64,000 nt of DNA, taken from RGDT01 sp964630925 (lineage in GTDB: Bacteria; Planctomycetota; Planctomycetia; Gemmatales; Gemmataceae). Under the pieces are notes generated by a model. It was not told the origin of the DNA. It was given only the letters and a program-made list of their open reading frames with translations, and did no database searches. The DNA lies in the NCBI GenBank assembly GCA_964630925.1, contig CAZVZK010000004.1:62001-126000 (forward strand), given 5' to 3'. Below are positions 18,701-26,797 of the stretch, one piece after another; the first letter of the stretch is position 1, and each line of letters starts with the position of its first letter. The position numbers were made by a program, and so were the translations under genes.

Positions 18701-19249
18701 GCCGACGACGTGTTCCGGCGCAACCCGATGCTCTGCACCGGCCTGGTCCTCGCGGGGGCCAACGCGGACGGCGAGAACGGCTACCTGACCGCCGAGGAGG
18801 TGGCCGGCCTCGACCTCTCCCCGTGCCGGCTCGCGGTGCTGAGCGCCTGCGAGACGGGCCTGGGCAAGGTGGCCGGGTGGCAGGGCGTGCAGGGGTTGCA
18901 GCAGGCGTTCCATCAGGCCGGCGTGCGTAACGTGGCGGCGTCGCTGTGGTCGGTGAGCGACCCGGCGACGAGCGTCCTGATGGAGGAGTTCTACTCCGGC
19001 CTGTGGGGCAAGGGCCTCGCGCCCCTGGAGGCGATGCGCCGCGCCCAGGTGGCCGTCCTCAAGGGGCCGGAGCGCGTCAAGAAGCGCATCGCCGAGCTGG
19101 AGACGGCCTACCGCAAGGCCGGCGTCCGTGAGGAGGCGCTGGCGTCGCGCGGCATCAAGGGCAAGGCGGCCGACCTGCCGATGTCGGCCGTGCGCTCCCC
19201 CGTGTCGTGGTGGGCGGCGTGGCAGTTGAGCGGCCCGCCCGGCAAGTAA
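15701..19249 (+). CDS. TPR-repeat protein with C-terminal CHAT protease domain
   Basis: 1182 aa from the ATG at 15701, which follows GAGGTGA and begins a signal-like segment (MLALLLAATLIPDAAA). Residues 60-610 are about ten tetratricopeptide repeats of the kinesin-light-chain spacing (42 residues, with repeated LNNLA and ALxxxKEAxG elements). The C-terminal part (about 760-1180) is a CHAT domain, a caspase-like cysteine protease fold. The expected dyad is visible: His in HLATHG (near 977) and Cys in LSACETGLG (near 1050), so it should be catalytically competent. CHAT-TPR proteins act in cell-death-like or regulatory proteolysis, and some partner with CRISPR or gasdermin systems, but no such partner gene lies next to this one. 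Upstream neighbour is hisB, with no functional link expected. Confidence 0.93.
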   Translation: MLALLLAATLIPDAAAPQKDPRSREERKKAVDADNDRFLGISALFGMKKIDQAMKELGAFIKEQEAAHGRYSVVTAACYSFRARMAARYVGPKAALDDLDAVAEIDTRLYGHSDHRAGGARLNADLARRKAAMTPAQLAALKAADTKAVRLAPIFRDGRRDEAIKMLREVIDAFTDLLGPKHPRTATMRANLGNLLTMEGRFDEADREFAFALPILRAFMGEENFEYGHLLDGYAGLRLEQGRHAEGLALMEKSVACFRRAGRLDDEYLSALGRLAQARRKAGDVAGAVRLAEHVLAARKEAHGEKDPKYGTALNNLAAVLRDAGDGRRAIRLLEQANAIARVSEGRSVSYALGLANLAAMLIDSGEYARAGKAQDEALAILKKEITERHPEYASHVRRRALIHQLQGEYPAARRLFLQAVAICKASLTDKHPEYAEALGSLAFLAQEMGDYDEAASLFKRALAIAPSAQLKNNLGLVRMHQERYREALALFKESAAETRRRGGDHATSLGNLAMAHRMLKQTKEALAAETEASRLIRETRGEKHPDYAARLQNLAVLRADAGQKKEALATVRQALKIKRDAYGDHHPDLAITLINLATVAHEAGEKKESARAAAEAFAVRRRLVRDGFAGLSERQRLDLLESLRLSLDVYLMHGDDGPAVAYERTLAFKGVLGVAAAERRLASASPEMARRLNELREARADLATLSSSTPPPGREAAYRERLAALEKRKEDAQAAIAADSAAFRALLAPPTAAAVAKRLPADTALVEFVEYGVKGGRELAAFVLRPGKAAVRVPLGAMKPIADAVDRWRAGVTSESGTPPADAAKVLREAIWLPVEKHLGDASSVLVAADGVLTRLPFAALPGAKARTFLIEERAIGYVTSGRQLLEPDGKREDRLLALGGVSFGGLPAGAKRGVRGFPSWPELPGADIEARQVMALHKEGLPRAGATLLSGAKAGRAGLLAALRKSPGHLHLATHGWFEAPVEGTAPSRSGELSLATPADDVFRRNPMLCTGLVLAGANADGENGYLTAEEVAGLDLSPCRLAVLSACETGLGKVAGWQGVQGLQQAFHQAGVRNVAASLWSVSDPATSVLMEEFYSGLWGKGLAPLEAMRRAQVAVLKGPERVKKRIAELETAYRKAGVREEALASRGIKGKAADLPMSAVRSPVSWWAAWQLSGPPGK

Positions 19250-19376
19250 CAATCCGCCGCGGGTACGGCCTCGTCTATCATGAGGAAGACGCCCCGTCTG
19301 TCACGCGGTCCGGGTCGATGGAGATGATCGAGAGGATACCAGGCGGAGACGTTTGTAACGTTCTTGTGGGTATTGT

Positions 19377-19405
19377 TTGACCACGCGGTGGCGTTTGTTT
19401 ATACT
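19377..19405 (+). promoter_or_regulatory. Sigma-70-type promoter upstream of the S41 protease gene
   Basis: A TTGACC -35 element (19377-19382) and a TATACT -10 element (19400-19405) are separated by exactly 17 nt, close to the housekeeping consensus. They lie 85 nt before the TTG start of the protease gene, in an AT-richer pocket of a 240-bp spacer, and read toward that gene. This is the clearest promoter in the window. Confidence 0.65.
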
Positions 19406-19489
19406 CAGCGAGGTGGTGGCAGCCCTCGGGCGGCAACGGACGGCCTACCCTGACCACGACAGCACCGCAGGACAGCCCGGAGGTGAGCC

Positions 19490-21151
19490 TTGAAACGGAA
19501 CACACCCCGCCCAGCGCCCTGGCTCGTTCTCATCATCGCCCTCCTCTGGGTGCCCGCCGCCCGTGCCGAAGAGGACGTGCTCCGCAAGGAGATGGAGGCC
19601 AAGGCGTCCTCCTTCGAGAAGCGGGGCCTGTGGGCAGAGGCCTGCCGTGCCTTCGACGACCTGAGCCGCAAGTACCGTGGCCACTCCGGCTACCGCACCG
19701 CCTACCACTACTGCCTCCGCCGCCTGCACCTCGTCGTCCGCCAGGCGGACGGTGACTATCGGGCCGCCCTCTCGCGGCTCTCCACCGCCCAGGCCCTCGA
19801 CGTCTACGCCCAGGTGATCGGCGTGCTGTCCTCGGCCCACCCCGACCGCGAGCGCGCCTCGATCAACGCCCTCTTCCAGAGCGGCATCGACGAGCTGTAC
19901 AACGCCCTCGACGACCCCGCCTTCCGCCGCAACCACTTCCCCGACGCCGACGAGGGCGCCCTCTCGACCTTCCGGGCTCGGCTCAAGACGTGGCCCATGA
20001 CCAGTGTCACCACCCGGGCCGAGGCCCGCGAGCAGGCCAGGGCCATCGCCGTCGCCGCCGCCCGCGACGGGCTGACGATGCGAGGCGCCGCCTCCGCCGC
20101 CCTCATCCTCGAATTCGCCGCCGGCGCCTGCAACGCCCTCGACGAGCACTCCCTGTTCGTCACGCCCGGCCAGCTCGGCCTGCTCCAGGCCGCCTTGCGC
20201 GGCAAGCTGGTCAGTGTGGGCCTCGAGATGTCCAACCCCGACGGCAAGCTGATCATCAACCGGATCACGGCCGGCGGCCCGGCCGCCGCCAAGGGCCTCC
20301 GCCAGGGCGATCTTGTACTCAAGATCGCCGGTGCCCCTGTCGAGGACCTCCCCCCCGAGAACGCCGCCGAGAAGTTGCGCGGCGACCCCGGCACGGCGGT
20401 CAAGGTGACGGTCTTCCGCGCCGGCGAGACGCTGGAGGTGGATCTGATCCGCCGTGTGGCCCCGCTGCCCTCCGTCGAGGAGCTCGACCCGCACCAGCTC
20501 CCGACAGGGGAAATCGTCCGCCACCTGCGCATCAACTACTTCAGCGAAAAGACTGCGGACCTCGTGAAGGATCATCTCGCCTCCGCGACGATGACCGGCG
20601 ACCTCAAGGGCCTGATCCTCGACCTGCGCGGCAACCCCGGCGGGCTGTTCGACTCCGCCATCGCCGTGGCCGAGCTGTTCCTCCCCGAGGGCGTGATCGT
20701 CGTCGGCACAAGCCCGCTCAAGAAGTACCACCGCACCTACAAGGTCGAGACCCCCGGCCTGTATCAGTCGCTGCCCCTCGCCGTCCTGATCGACGGCGAC
20801 ACCGCCAGCGCCGCCGAGGTCCTGGCCGGGGCGATCAAGGACACGCGCGGTCAGGCGAAGGGGGCCGTCCTGGTCGGGCAGACCTCCTACGGCAAGGGCT
20901 CCATCCAGTGCCTCATCCCCTTGAATACGACGGCCCTCGATAAGGCCGCCCTCAAGCTCACCGTGGCCAAGCTCTTCTCGCCCGGCAGCCTCCCGTACAC
21001 GGGCCGGGGCGTCACGCCCGACAGGTCGGTCCTCGATACCGATCCGCAGGCCTCCCTGAAAGCCGGCCTGGAGGAGCTGCACGGTATCGTCAAGCGGGCG
21101 ATGGGGATGATGCCCCCCGCCGTGTCGCCCTCGCCGATGCCGCCGACCTGA
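19490..21151 (+). CDS. Exported S41 family carboxy-terminal processing protease with PDZ domain
   Basis: 553 aa with a TTG start, chosen because GGAGGTGA stands 7 nt upstream and the next residues form a signal peptide (WLVLIIALLWVPAARA). After a helical N-terminal region (about 30-230), a PDZ domain (about 235-325; ITAGGPAAAKGLRQGDLVL) precedes the S41 catalytic domain (about 340-530; LILDLRGNPGG). The catalytic Ser is in DTASAAEVLAG (near 440) and the general-base Lys in TSYGKGSIQ (near 469). Such enzymes cut exported proteins near exposed C-termini in the periplasm. The stop overlaps the start of the next gene (TGATG), so the beta-propeller protein is translationally coupled and may be a partner. 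A good sigma-70 promoter lies upstream. Confidence 0.95.
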   Translation: MKRNTPRPAPWLVLIIALLWVPAARAEEDVLRKEMEAKASSFEKRGLWAEACRAFDDLSRKYRGHSGYRTAYHYCLRRLHLVVRQADGDYRAALSRLSTAQALDVYAQVIGVLSSAHPDRERASINALFQSGIDELYNALDDPAFRRNHFPDADEGALSTFRARLKTWPMTSVTTRAEAREQARAIAVAAARDGLTMRGAASAALILEFAAGACNALDEHSLFVTPGQLGLLQAALRGKLVSVGLEMSNPDGKLIINRITAGGPAAAKGLRQGDLVLKIAGAPVEDLPPENAAEKLRGDPGTAVKVTVFRAGETLEVDLIRRVAPLPSVEELDPHQLPTGEIVRHLRINYFSEKTADLVKDHLASATMTGDLKGLILDLRGNPGGLFDSAIAVAELFLPEGVIVVGTSPLKKYHRTYKVETPGLYQSLPLAVLIDGDTASAAEVLAGAIKDTRGQAKGAVLVGQTSYGKGSIQCLIPLNTTALDKAALKLTVAKLFSPGSLPYTGRGVTPDRSVLDTDPQASLKAGLEELHGIVKRAMGMMPPAVSPSPMPPT

Positions 21152-21993
21152 TGCGGCCTCTGTGGTCCGTCCGCCTGCCCACCTCCCCCGCGGCCATTCA
21201 CCTGGCGCGCGAGGCCGGGCTTCTGCTGGTGCGCGACCTGGCCGGCCACCTCGCCCTCTTCGACCCCGCCGGCCGTCCCGTCATCCAGCGCCCCGTACAG
21301 GGCCAGTTGACCGCCAGCGCCCTCTCCGATGACGGACGCTGCGCCGCCTTCGGGACTGCACGCGGCGAGGTCCGCCTCCTCCGCGACGAGCTGACCCCAG
21401 GGTGGGAACGCTCGCTCCCTTCGCGAGTCGCCGCCGTGGCCCTCGACCCGCTGGGCCGCTTCCTGGCCGCCGCCAGCGACGACGGCACGCTCGCGGTCTT
21501 CGACACCGCCGGCCGCGAGGTGTGGCGCGTGACGACGGCGCGGCCCCTCGTCCACCTCGCCTGGATCCCGGAAACGGGCGCCCTCGCCGGCAGCGCCGAC
21601 TTCGGCCTCGTCTGCCTGCACGCGGCGGACGGCTCGTGCCTGTGGCGTGACGGGCTGGTGGCCCACGTCGGCGGGCTGTCGTGCAGCGGCGACGGGCGGC
21701 GCATCCTCGTCGCGTGCTACACCGAGGGCCTGAAGCGTTACGGCGCGGACGGCGGCAAGCCGACGGCGGTAGGCAAGGACGTGATCGCGCGGCACGTCAC
21801 GCAGAGTTACACAGGCGAAGTGGTGCTGACGGCCGGCCTGGAGGGGACCGAGCTGGTCCGGCGGGACGGCGAGGGCAAGTGGCTGGCCGAGACTTGTCTC
21901 CCGGCCGCGGCGGTGGGCGTGGCCGTGGACGCGGCGGGCGGCTGGGCCGTCGCCGCGCTCGCCGGCGGCGAGCTGACGCGCATGGAGTGGTGA
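21151..21993 (+). CDS. WD40/PQQ-like beta-propeller protein
   Basis: 280 aa. The sequence is made of about six repeats of roughly 40 residues, each with a hydrophobic beta-strand, a small-residue turn and a closing Leu-Phe-Asp or similar strand (for example FLAAASDDGTLAVFDTAGR and ALAGSADFGLVCLHAADG), the layout of WD40-like or quinoprotein propellers. There is no signal peptide, so it is probably cytoplasmic. Propellers of this kind bind proteins rather than catalyse reactions. The ATG overlaps the stop of the S41 protease gene by one base, implying coupled translation, but the protease is exported and this protein seems not to be, which makes direct contact doubtful. Confidence 0.8.
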   Translation: MRPLWSVRLPTSPAAIHLAREAGLLLVRDLAGHLALFDPAGRPVIQRPVQGQLTASALSDDGRCAAFGTARGEVRLLRDELTPGWERSLPSRVAAVALDPLGRFLAAASDDGTLAVFDTAGREVWRVTTARPLVHLAWIPETGALAGSADFGLVCLHAADGSCLWRDGLVAHVGGLSCSGDGRRILVACYTEGLKRYGADGGKPTAVGKDVIARHVTQSYTGEVVLTAGLEGTELVRRDGEGKWLAETCLPAAAVGVAVDAAGGWAVAALAGGELTRMEW

Positions 21994-22000
21994 CGGCCGC

Positions 22001-22153
22001 TTAAGGGGCCGGCTTGGCCGCCCCGTCGTCGGGCGCCTTCTTGCTCGTGTACAGCGGGTCCGGCACCGGCTTCTCCTTGACGATCGGCTTGCCGGTGCAG
22101 CCGGCCGCGATCAGCCCCGCCAGCAGTGTCAGCACCCCCAGGATGGTCCGCAT
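22001..22153 (-). CDS. 50-aa predicted lipoprotein
   Basis: A very short gene that I read directly from the minus strand. The ATG at 22153 follows GGGAGG at 8 nt. The product starts MRTILGVLTLLAGLIAAGC, a short signal with a lipobox-like AAGC, and Cys19 would be the lipidated residue. The mature part is about 32 residues, Lys- and Pro-rich (KPVPDP, KKAPDDG), with no fold expected. Small lipoproteins of this style are common in planctomycetes and are usually missed by gene callers. It lies downstream of and on the same strand as tssG but 232 nt away; membership in the secretion locus is unproven. Its stop is 8 nt from the convergent propeller gene. Confidence 0.7.
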   Translation of the reverse strand: MRTILGVLTLLAGLIAAGCTGKPIVKEKPVPDPLYTSKKAPDDGAAKPAP

Positions 22154-22385
22154 CGCCGCCTCCCTCGCTGAAGTACCTCACATCGAGGCATCGGCAGTCG
22201 GAGGCGCCTTGCTTGAGGGGAAATCGGGCAGCTCTCGGTGGGGCCACATCATGGCAGCGCCTCGGGCTCACGGGGAGGCGGGCGGCCATTGACGCTCAGG
22301 GGGCAACGTTCTCTGTCTGGTGAGAGAAAGTGGCCATACTCACTTGGGGAAAGTGGGCATGTGACTCTCGGTGGCGGTGGCGGGG
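22154..22385. other. Noncoding spacer between the lipoprotein and tssG genes
   Basis: The 232-nt gap has no gene. It is the 3' flank of the secretion operon. It contains GCATGTGACTCT at about 22354, also found near 51500. No terminator hairpin with a T-run is seen. Confidence 0.45.
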
Positions 22386-23438
22386 TCACCCCGGCAGGCG
22401 GAACACGGCGTCCTCGGCGTCGCGTGCCGGCGCGCGCGTCTTCGACCAGCTGTTGAACCCCAGACGGGCCTTCTCGCCCGGCGGCGCCGCCGCGCGGAGC
22501 TGCGTGCCGGGCACGTCCTCCTTGCGGAGGATCGGCTGCACGTCGAAGTCCAGGTCCGGCCCGACGTAGAGGCGGGTCAGCTGCCAGAGTGGGCCGAGGA
22601 TGTCGCCGCCCGGCATCATGCGGCGGAACAGGTCGTAGGGCAGCGGCCCGACGCGGATGCGGAACTTGCCCTGGAGGTCGCGGACACGCCGGCCCACCAC
22701 GATGCCGCCCCTCATCCCGTGGTTCGCCTTGCCGAGCGCCGCCCGGTCGTCGTCGTCCAGCGACAGCCAGCGTGGCGACAGCTGTTCGACCAACAGCGGG
22801 AGGGCGAAGTACTCGCGCAGCATCGCCCCCAGGGACGAGGCGTTGCGCGGCGACTGCGAGAAGTGGCCGACGTAGAACAGCGTCAGCGCGTCCGGGATGT
22901 CGAGGCGGTCACGGAGGCCGCCCGTCCCCATGCCCGCCAGGCAGTAGACGCCCCACGAGATCGGGTCGTCCCCCATGCCGCGCTCGGAGACGAACCGCTC
23001 GTAGGCGAACGGGAGACGGTACTTCTCCCACGCGCGGTAGAATAGCGACACCAGCCGGTGGACGAACATGTCGAGGAAGCGGCGCAGGGCCTCGTCCTTG
23101 TCACGCTGCCTCTGGATGATCATTGACGTGTAGTGGTGCGGCAACACCCCAGTGGTGCCGATCATGCCGAACAGGTTGACGGCCAGCTCGTACGGCCCGG
23201 TGCGGCTGGCGCGGGCCTCCTGCACCGGGCTGGGGGTGAACGCCAGGGTCGGCACGCCGCGGAACAGCACCGCCTCGGCCTCGGGCCGGTCGCGGCCCAC
23301 CCCGGCCGTGTGCCGCCCGCCCCCCTCGCGCGCGAACCGCTCCGCCAGGCGGACCGCCTGGAAGAAGCTGAAGCGTGAGGGCTCCCCGAGCAGGTCCGCC
23401 CTCAGATCAACACCCTCTCGCCCGCCCTCGGCGGCCAT
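22386..23438 (-). CDS. tssG: Type VI secretion baseplate subunit TssG
   Basis: 350 aa from the ATG at 23438; the frame stays open upstream but only overlaps tssF. TssG (ImpH, VasB) is one of the wedge proteins of the T6SS baseplate, where it joins TssE, TssF and TssK around the VgrG spike. Family signatures visible are FSFFQAVRLAER near the N-terminus, LFGMIGTTGVLPHHYT near residue 90, and the C-terminal PYDLFRRMMPGG region. It overlaps the end of tssF by 37 nt, so the two are co-translated. It is the last recognisable secretion gene of the minus-strand operon. The usual next gene, tssH or a membrane-complex gene, is absent. Confidence 0.93.
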   Translation of the reverse strand: MAAEGGREGVDLRADLLGEPSRFSFFQAVRLAERFAREGGGRHTAGVGRDRPEAEAVLFRGVPTLAFTPSPVQEARASRTGPYELAVNLFGMIGTTGVLPHHYTSMIIQRQRDKDEALRRFLDMFVHRLVSLFYRAWEKYRLPFAYERFVSERGMGDDPISWGVYCLAGMGTGGLRDRLDIPDALTLFYVGHFSQSPRNASSLGAMLREYFALPLLVEQLSPRWLSLDDDDRAALGKANHGMRGGIVVGRRVRDLQGKFRIRVGPLPYDLFRRMMPGGDILGPLWQLTRLYVGPDLDFDVQPILRKEDVPGTQLRAAAPPGEKARLGFNSWSKTRAPARDAEDAVFRLPG

Positions 23439-25222
23439 CGCTTCAGCTCCTTGTCTTCGCCCTTCTTCGCCACCAGGCGCGAGAACGAGTTCACCGTGCA
23501 GTACAGGGCGAAGAACCGCTCCAGCACGCTCGCGAACAGGTACAGGTCGTTGGCCGAGTACCCCGCCTCGTCGAACGCCACCGTCACACGCGTGCCTCGG
23601 CACACCACCCCCCCCGGCCGGGCCACGTCCGCCTCGCCCGACACCGAGCGCACCCCCGCGATCAGCTTCTGCACCCGCGGCGAGCCGGCGAAATCGTACA
23701 GCTTCAGGATCTCGCGCAGCGCCTCGCCGGTGTCGTCCATCAACGAGAGGTGATTCAGCGACAGATGGGAGATCAGCCGCCACAGCAGCCCGCGCTTGTC
23801 GCCGAGGCGGAAGGTGGGGGTGAACTTGACCATCGGCGTGACCTTGGAGACGAGGCCGCCCCCCTCGGTGATGCGCAGGGGGAGCGACTCGCCGCCGAAG
23901 GGCAGGCGCTCGGGCAGGTCGCGGTTGAGGCAGGTGGCCTCCACCTCCAACGTCCAGCCGGCGAGGCGCGAGGGGTTGCCGCCCAGGTCGACCAGCGACA
24001 GCCAGACCTCGGTCCCCCGGTCGACCACCCTGCTCGACTGCTCGGCGGGGCGCCGCGACGCCTGCCAGAACGCCTGCCCGGCCGAGGCCGCCCCGTGCCG
24101 CACCGAGAAGAACGGGTAGAACTCGCGCTCCTCGCCCGTGGCCGACGTGGCGATGACGCGCTCGACCGTGTGGATCTCGTGGGCCAGAGGACGCCGCGCG
24201 TCGGGCGGGATGCGGTACTCCGTCTCCACCTCGTCGAGGCGGACCGGCTCGGCGCGTTTCGAGTACAGGTTGACCGCGGGCGTGCATCCGAGCCGAATGG
24301 CGTCCTCGTTGACGTACGGCTCCAGGTCGGGGGCGGCGCGGTTGAGGTAGAAGTAGACCTCGGCGCGGCCCTCCATGTCGGGCTGCATGGCCCCCGCCAG
24401 CCCGGCGAGGTCGAGGAACAGGAACTTCTGCGGGAACAGGAAGAACTCGGTCAGGAGGCGGTAGCCGACGAAGGAGCGCGGCGGGTACGGCAGCATGCCC
24501 TCGTCGGCGCCGAAGCCGACGGGGAGGATGGCCTTGCGCGGGTCGAGCCGGCCGACGCCGCCCTCCTTGGGGTGGCGGGCGACGGCGACCTCGAGGGCGT
24601 GGTTGCACAGCAGCTCGTACAGCAGGTTGGCGTGCTGGTCCTGGCCGGAGAGGAAGATGCGCAGCGTGTCGAGCCGCAGGTCGCGCAGGCTGGCCCCGTA
24701 GGCCTTGTGCCTGAGGACGAGTTTGAGGATCGACTTCGTGCCGGGGACACGCGCCGGCGGCGCGGGGTACGGCGGGCGGGCCAGCACCACCTCGTCGATG
24801 CTGATCGGCCAGAGGGTTGCGGGGTAGACGGTGCGGAACTTGACGGTCTCGCCCTCGTCGAACGGGTCGGTCTCGATGGGGGTGTTGGGCGGCAGCGTCT
24901 TGCCGTCGGGCAGCTCCGTCTGCTCGGCGCCCAGTGTGAATTCTACGATCCCCATCGACGGGACGGGGGCCTGGTAGTGCGGGTACAGGACGCCGAGGAG
25001 CGCCTCCGTCAGCTCGGGGAACTCGTCGTCGAGCTTGCGGCGCGTGCGGGCGTTGAGGAAGGCGAACGACTGGATGAGCCGCTCGACGTGGGGGTCCTCG
25101 GAGGCGTCGGCGCCGAGGCTGAGCCGACCGGCGATCTTCGGGTGGCGTTCGGCGTAGCCGGTGGCCATGCGGCGCAGGAAGGACAGCTCGCGGTTGTAGT
25201 AGGCGAGTAGCTCGTCGCTCAT
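23402..25222 (-). CDS. tssF: Type VI secretion baseplate subunit TssF
   Basis: 606 aa, the normal length of TssF (ImpG, VasA), the largest baseplate wedge subunit. The N-terminus LLAYYNRELSFLRR and HPKIAGRLSL, followed by DPHVERLIQSFAFLNAR and LLGVLYPHYQAPVPS, is diagnostic. The C-terminal half carries the beta-rich domain that packs against TssG. Its start codon overlaps the stop of tssE by 4 nt (ATGA) and its end overlaps tssG by 37 nt, so tssE, tssF and tssG form one translationally coupled block. Confidence 0.96.
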   Translation of the reverse strand: MSDELLAYYNRELSFLRRMATGYAERHPKIAGRLSLGADASEDPHVERLIQSFAFLNARTRRKLDDEFPELTEALLGVLYPHYQAPVPSMGIVEFTLGAEQTELPDGKTLPPNTPIETDPFDEGETVKFRTVYPATLWPISIDEVVLARPPYPAPPARVPGTKSILKLVLRHKAYGASLRDLRLDTLRIFLSGQDQHANLLYELLCNHALEVAVARHPKEGGVGRLDPRKAILPVGFGADEGMLPYPPRSFVGYRLLTEFFLFPQKFLFLDLAGLAGAMQPDMEGRAEVYFYLNRAAPDLEPYVNEDAIRLGCTPAVNLYSKRAEPVRLDEVETEYRIPPDARRPLAHEIHTVERVIATSATGEEREFYPFFSVRHGAASAGQAFWQASRRPAEQSSRVVDRGTEVWLSLVDLGGNPSRLAGWTLEVEATCLNRDLPERLPFGGESLPLRITEGGGLVSKVTPMVKFTPTFRLGDKRGLLWRLISHLSLNHLSLMDDTGEALREILKLYDFAGSPRVQKLIAGVRSVSGEADVARPGGVVCRGTRVTVAFDEAGYSANDLYLFASVLERFFALYCTVNSFSRLVAKKGEDKELKRWPPRAGERVLI

Positions 25223-25707
25223 CGGTCCCCCCCGACCTCGAAGGTGCTGGTGGCCTGCCTGAGGTGCGAATCGAAGAGGACGGGCTCGGGCGCCGGGTCC
25301 ACGTCCAATTCGGCGAGGATGCGGAAGGCGAACGACCGGTCGAGCGACTCGCCCTCCGACGCCGGCACGACCTGGACGTTGGCGAGGCGCGGCTCGTGCC
25401 GGCGGATGATCTCCTCGATCTGGCGGCAGAACTTGACGCGGTCGGACTCCGTCCCGAGGCCGACGGCGGTGAAGTCGGGCAGGCCGTAGTCGGCCAGCGA
25501 CTTCTTCAGCTCGGGCATGCGTTCGGGGTCCCAGAGGAGATTGCGGGCGCGGGTGTTGAGGAGGTGTTCGAGGTCGCGGCGGAGGGAGAGCTTGACATCG
25601 CGCAGGACCTGATGGCGGGCCTGGGGCGGCTCGCGTGAGACGCCGGGGTCTGCGTCGAGGAGCCGGTCGAGCAGGGACGGCAGCAGGGGGCGTTGCTTGT
25701 CGGACAT
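25219..25707 (-). CDS. tssE: Type VI secretion baseplate subunit TssE (gp25-like)
   Basis: 162 aa, the usual size for TssE, a homologue of phage T4 gp25 that initiates sheath assembly on the baseplate. The conserved core is RDVKLSLRRDLEHLLNTR followed by LLW and, later, the VKFCRQIEEIIRRHEPRL segment; the EPRL element (about residue 107) matches the gp25 EPR motif. It is translationally coupled to tssF through a 4-nt overlap. Upstream it is separated from tagJ by 251 nt filled with repeats, so it may have its own promoter or depend on read-through. Confidence 0.95.
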   Translation of the reverse strand: MSDKQRPLLPSLLDRLLDADPGVSREPPQARHQVLRDVKLSLRRDLEHLLNTRARNLLWDPERMPELKKSLADYGLPDFTAVGLGTESDRVKFCRQIEEIIRRHEPRLANVQVVPASEGESLDRSFAFRILAELDVDPAPEPVLFDSHLRQATSTFEVGGDR

Positions 25708-25773
25708 TGGGACTACCTCACCCCCTTAACCCCTCTCCGAAGCGGAGGGGGATCGCAAACCTCATCGATGCGC

Positions 25774-25838
25774 GGAGGCGAGGTGTCCACCTCACCCCTC
25801 GGACGGAGTCATTCAAGAGACGCGGACACCTCGCCTCC
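25774..25838. repeat. Inverted repeat in the tagJ-tssE spacer
   Basis: GGAGGCGAGGTGTCC at 25774-25788 and its exact complement GGACACCTCGCCTCC at 25824-25838 are separated by 35 nt. A hairpin of this size between tagJ and tssE could attenuate read-through or mark an inserted palindromic element. The spacer also holds a CTCCGAAGCGGAG palindrome at about 25735. Confidence 0.65.
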
Positions 25839-25860
25839 AGAGAGGCGAGGATCTCCCGGC

Positions 25861-25930
25861 CCCCCAGCTCGCAACGGGGGTCTGGGGGCGTCTCGCCCCC
25901 AGCTTGCAGCGCGGGTCTGGGGGCGTCTCG
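25861..25930. repeat. Tandem duplicate of a 35-bp unit
   Basis: Two adjacent 35-bp units (25861-25895 and 25896-25930) begin CCCCCAGCT and end GGTCTGGGGGCGTCTCG; they differ at only four positions in the middle. The unit lies within the noncoding gap between tagJ and tssE, just downstream of the tagJ stop. No coding role is visible. Confidence 0.75.
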
Positions 25931-25958
25931 CCGGGGGCTCGGGGTGAATTCGGGAACA

Positions 25959-26774
25959 TCACCCCGGCGCCTTCTCGAACTCCAGCGCCTTGATCTCCAG
26001 GAACGGCACCTCCTCCTTGCCGAAGACCAGCGTGCGCTGGCCGACGCCGCGGTAGGGCGCCCCCTCCGCGGACACCTCCCAATGGCTCATGTGTCCGACC
26101 GCATAGGGCTCCTCGCGGAGGTGCGAGCCGTGATACAGGGACGGCATGTACACCTCGCCCTCGGAGCCGTTCCAGGTCGTGAGCTGGGCGGGTCGCCAGA
26201 GCAAGTCGCGCGTGGAGGTCTTCCCCTCCTCGGGGACGGTGAACTCGATGCGCTCGACCGACTCGATGGGGATCCAGTAATACTTGCCGTTCTTCGCGAT
26301 CACCTCGAAGACCGTGGCGAGCAGCTCGTCGAGGTCGCGGAGGCCACGGAACGCCACGCCGTCGCGCGTGCCCGTCACCACCGGGTAGAGGCCCAGCGCC
26401 TGCTCGATCAGCTTGTTGGCGTCGGCGGGCCTGTTCTCGCGGAGGAGGATGCTGGCCTCCAGCAGGAAGCGCATCCGCTCCGACGGCACCTCGAGGAATT
26501 CGGGGACGCGGCCCTCGGTGAAGAACTGGTGGCGGGCCTGCGCGGCACGCACGAGATGGCGGAACTGCGTGAAGCCGTACGCCTGCTTGGGGTCGGTGGG
26601 CATGATGGCCTCGAGCTGCTTGTCGGCGCGTTCGTAGTCGCCGGCGAACAGGAGGAGGTCGGCGAGGTCGCCGCGGGCGTCCACGCTGGTGGGGGCCTTG
26701 CGCACGTCTTCGGTGGCGGCCGCGATGGCCTCCTTGAGCTTCCCGGCCGAGAATAACTGAAGCGCGGTGGACAT
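25959..26774 (-). CDS. tagJ: T6SS accessory protein TagJ (ImpE family)
   Basis: 271 aa from the ATG at 26774, which follows GGAGG; the longer frame upstream overlaps the tssC2 gene. ImpE/TagJ proteins bind the N-terminal part of the small sheath subunit TssB and modulate recycling of contracted sheaths by the ClpV ATPase. The N-terminal third is TPR-like (ALQLFSAGKLKEAIAAA, ADLLLFAGDYERADKQL). The C-terminal ImpE core is shown by RDGVAFRGLRDLDELL, WIPIESVERIEF and RDLLWRPAQL. It is 23 nt downstream of tssC2 in the same operon. ClpV itself is not encoded in the window. Confidence 0.92.
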   Translation of the reverse strand: MSTALQLFSAGKLKEAIAAATEDVRKAPTSVDARGDLADLLLFAGDYERADKQLEAIMPTDPKQAYGFTQFRHLVRAAQARHQFFTEGRVPEFLEVPSERMRFLLEASILLRENRPADANKLIEQALGLYPVVTGTRDGVAFRGLRDLDELLATVFEVIAKNGKYYWIPIESVERIEFTVPEEGKTSTRDLLWRPAQLTTWNGSEGEVYMPSLYHGSHLREEPYAVGHMSHWEVSAEGAPYRGVGQRTLVFGKEEVPFLEIKALEFEKAPG

Positions 26775-26797
26775 GGTCGGGGCCTCCGTCAGGGGTG

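Noticed and set aside
15701..19249. CRISPR-associated or gasdermin-linked CHAT protease system
   Set aside because: No partner effector, CRISPR or Cas gene lies beside the CHAT gene; the neighbours are hisB and an S41 protease.
25861..25930. CRISPR array of 35-bp repeats
   Set aside because: Only two adjacent units without spacers and no cas genes.
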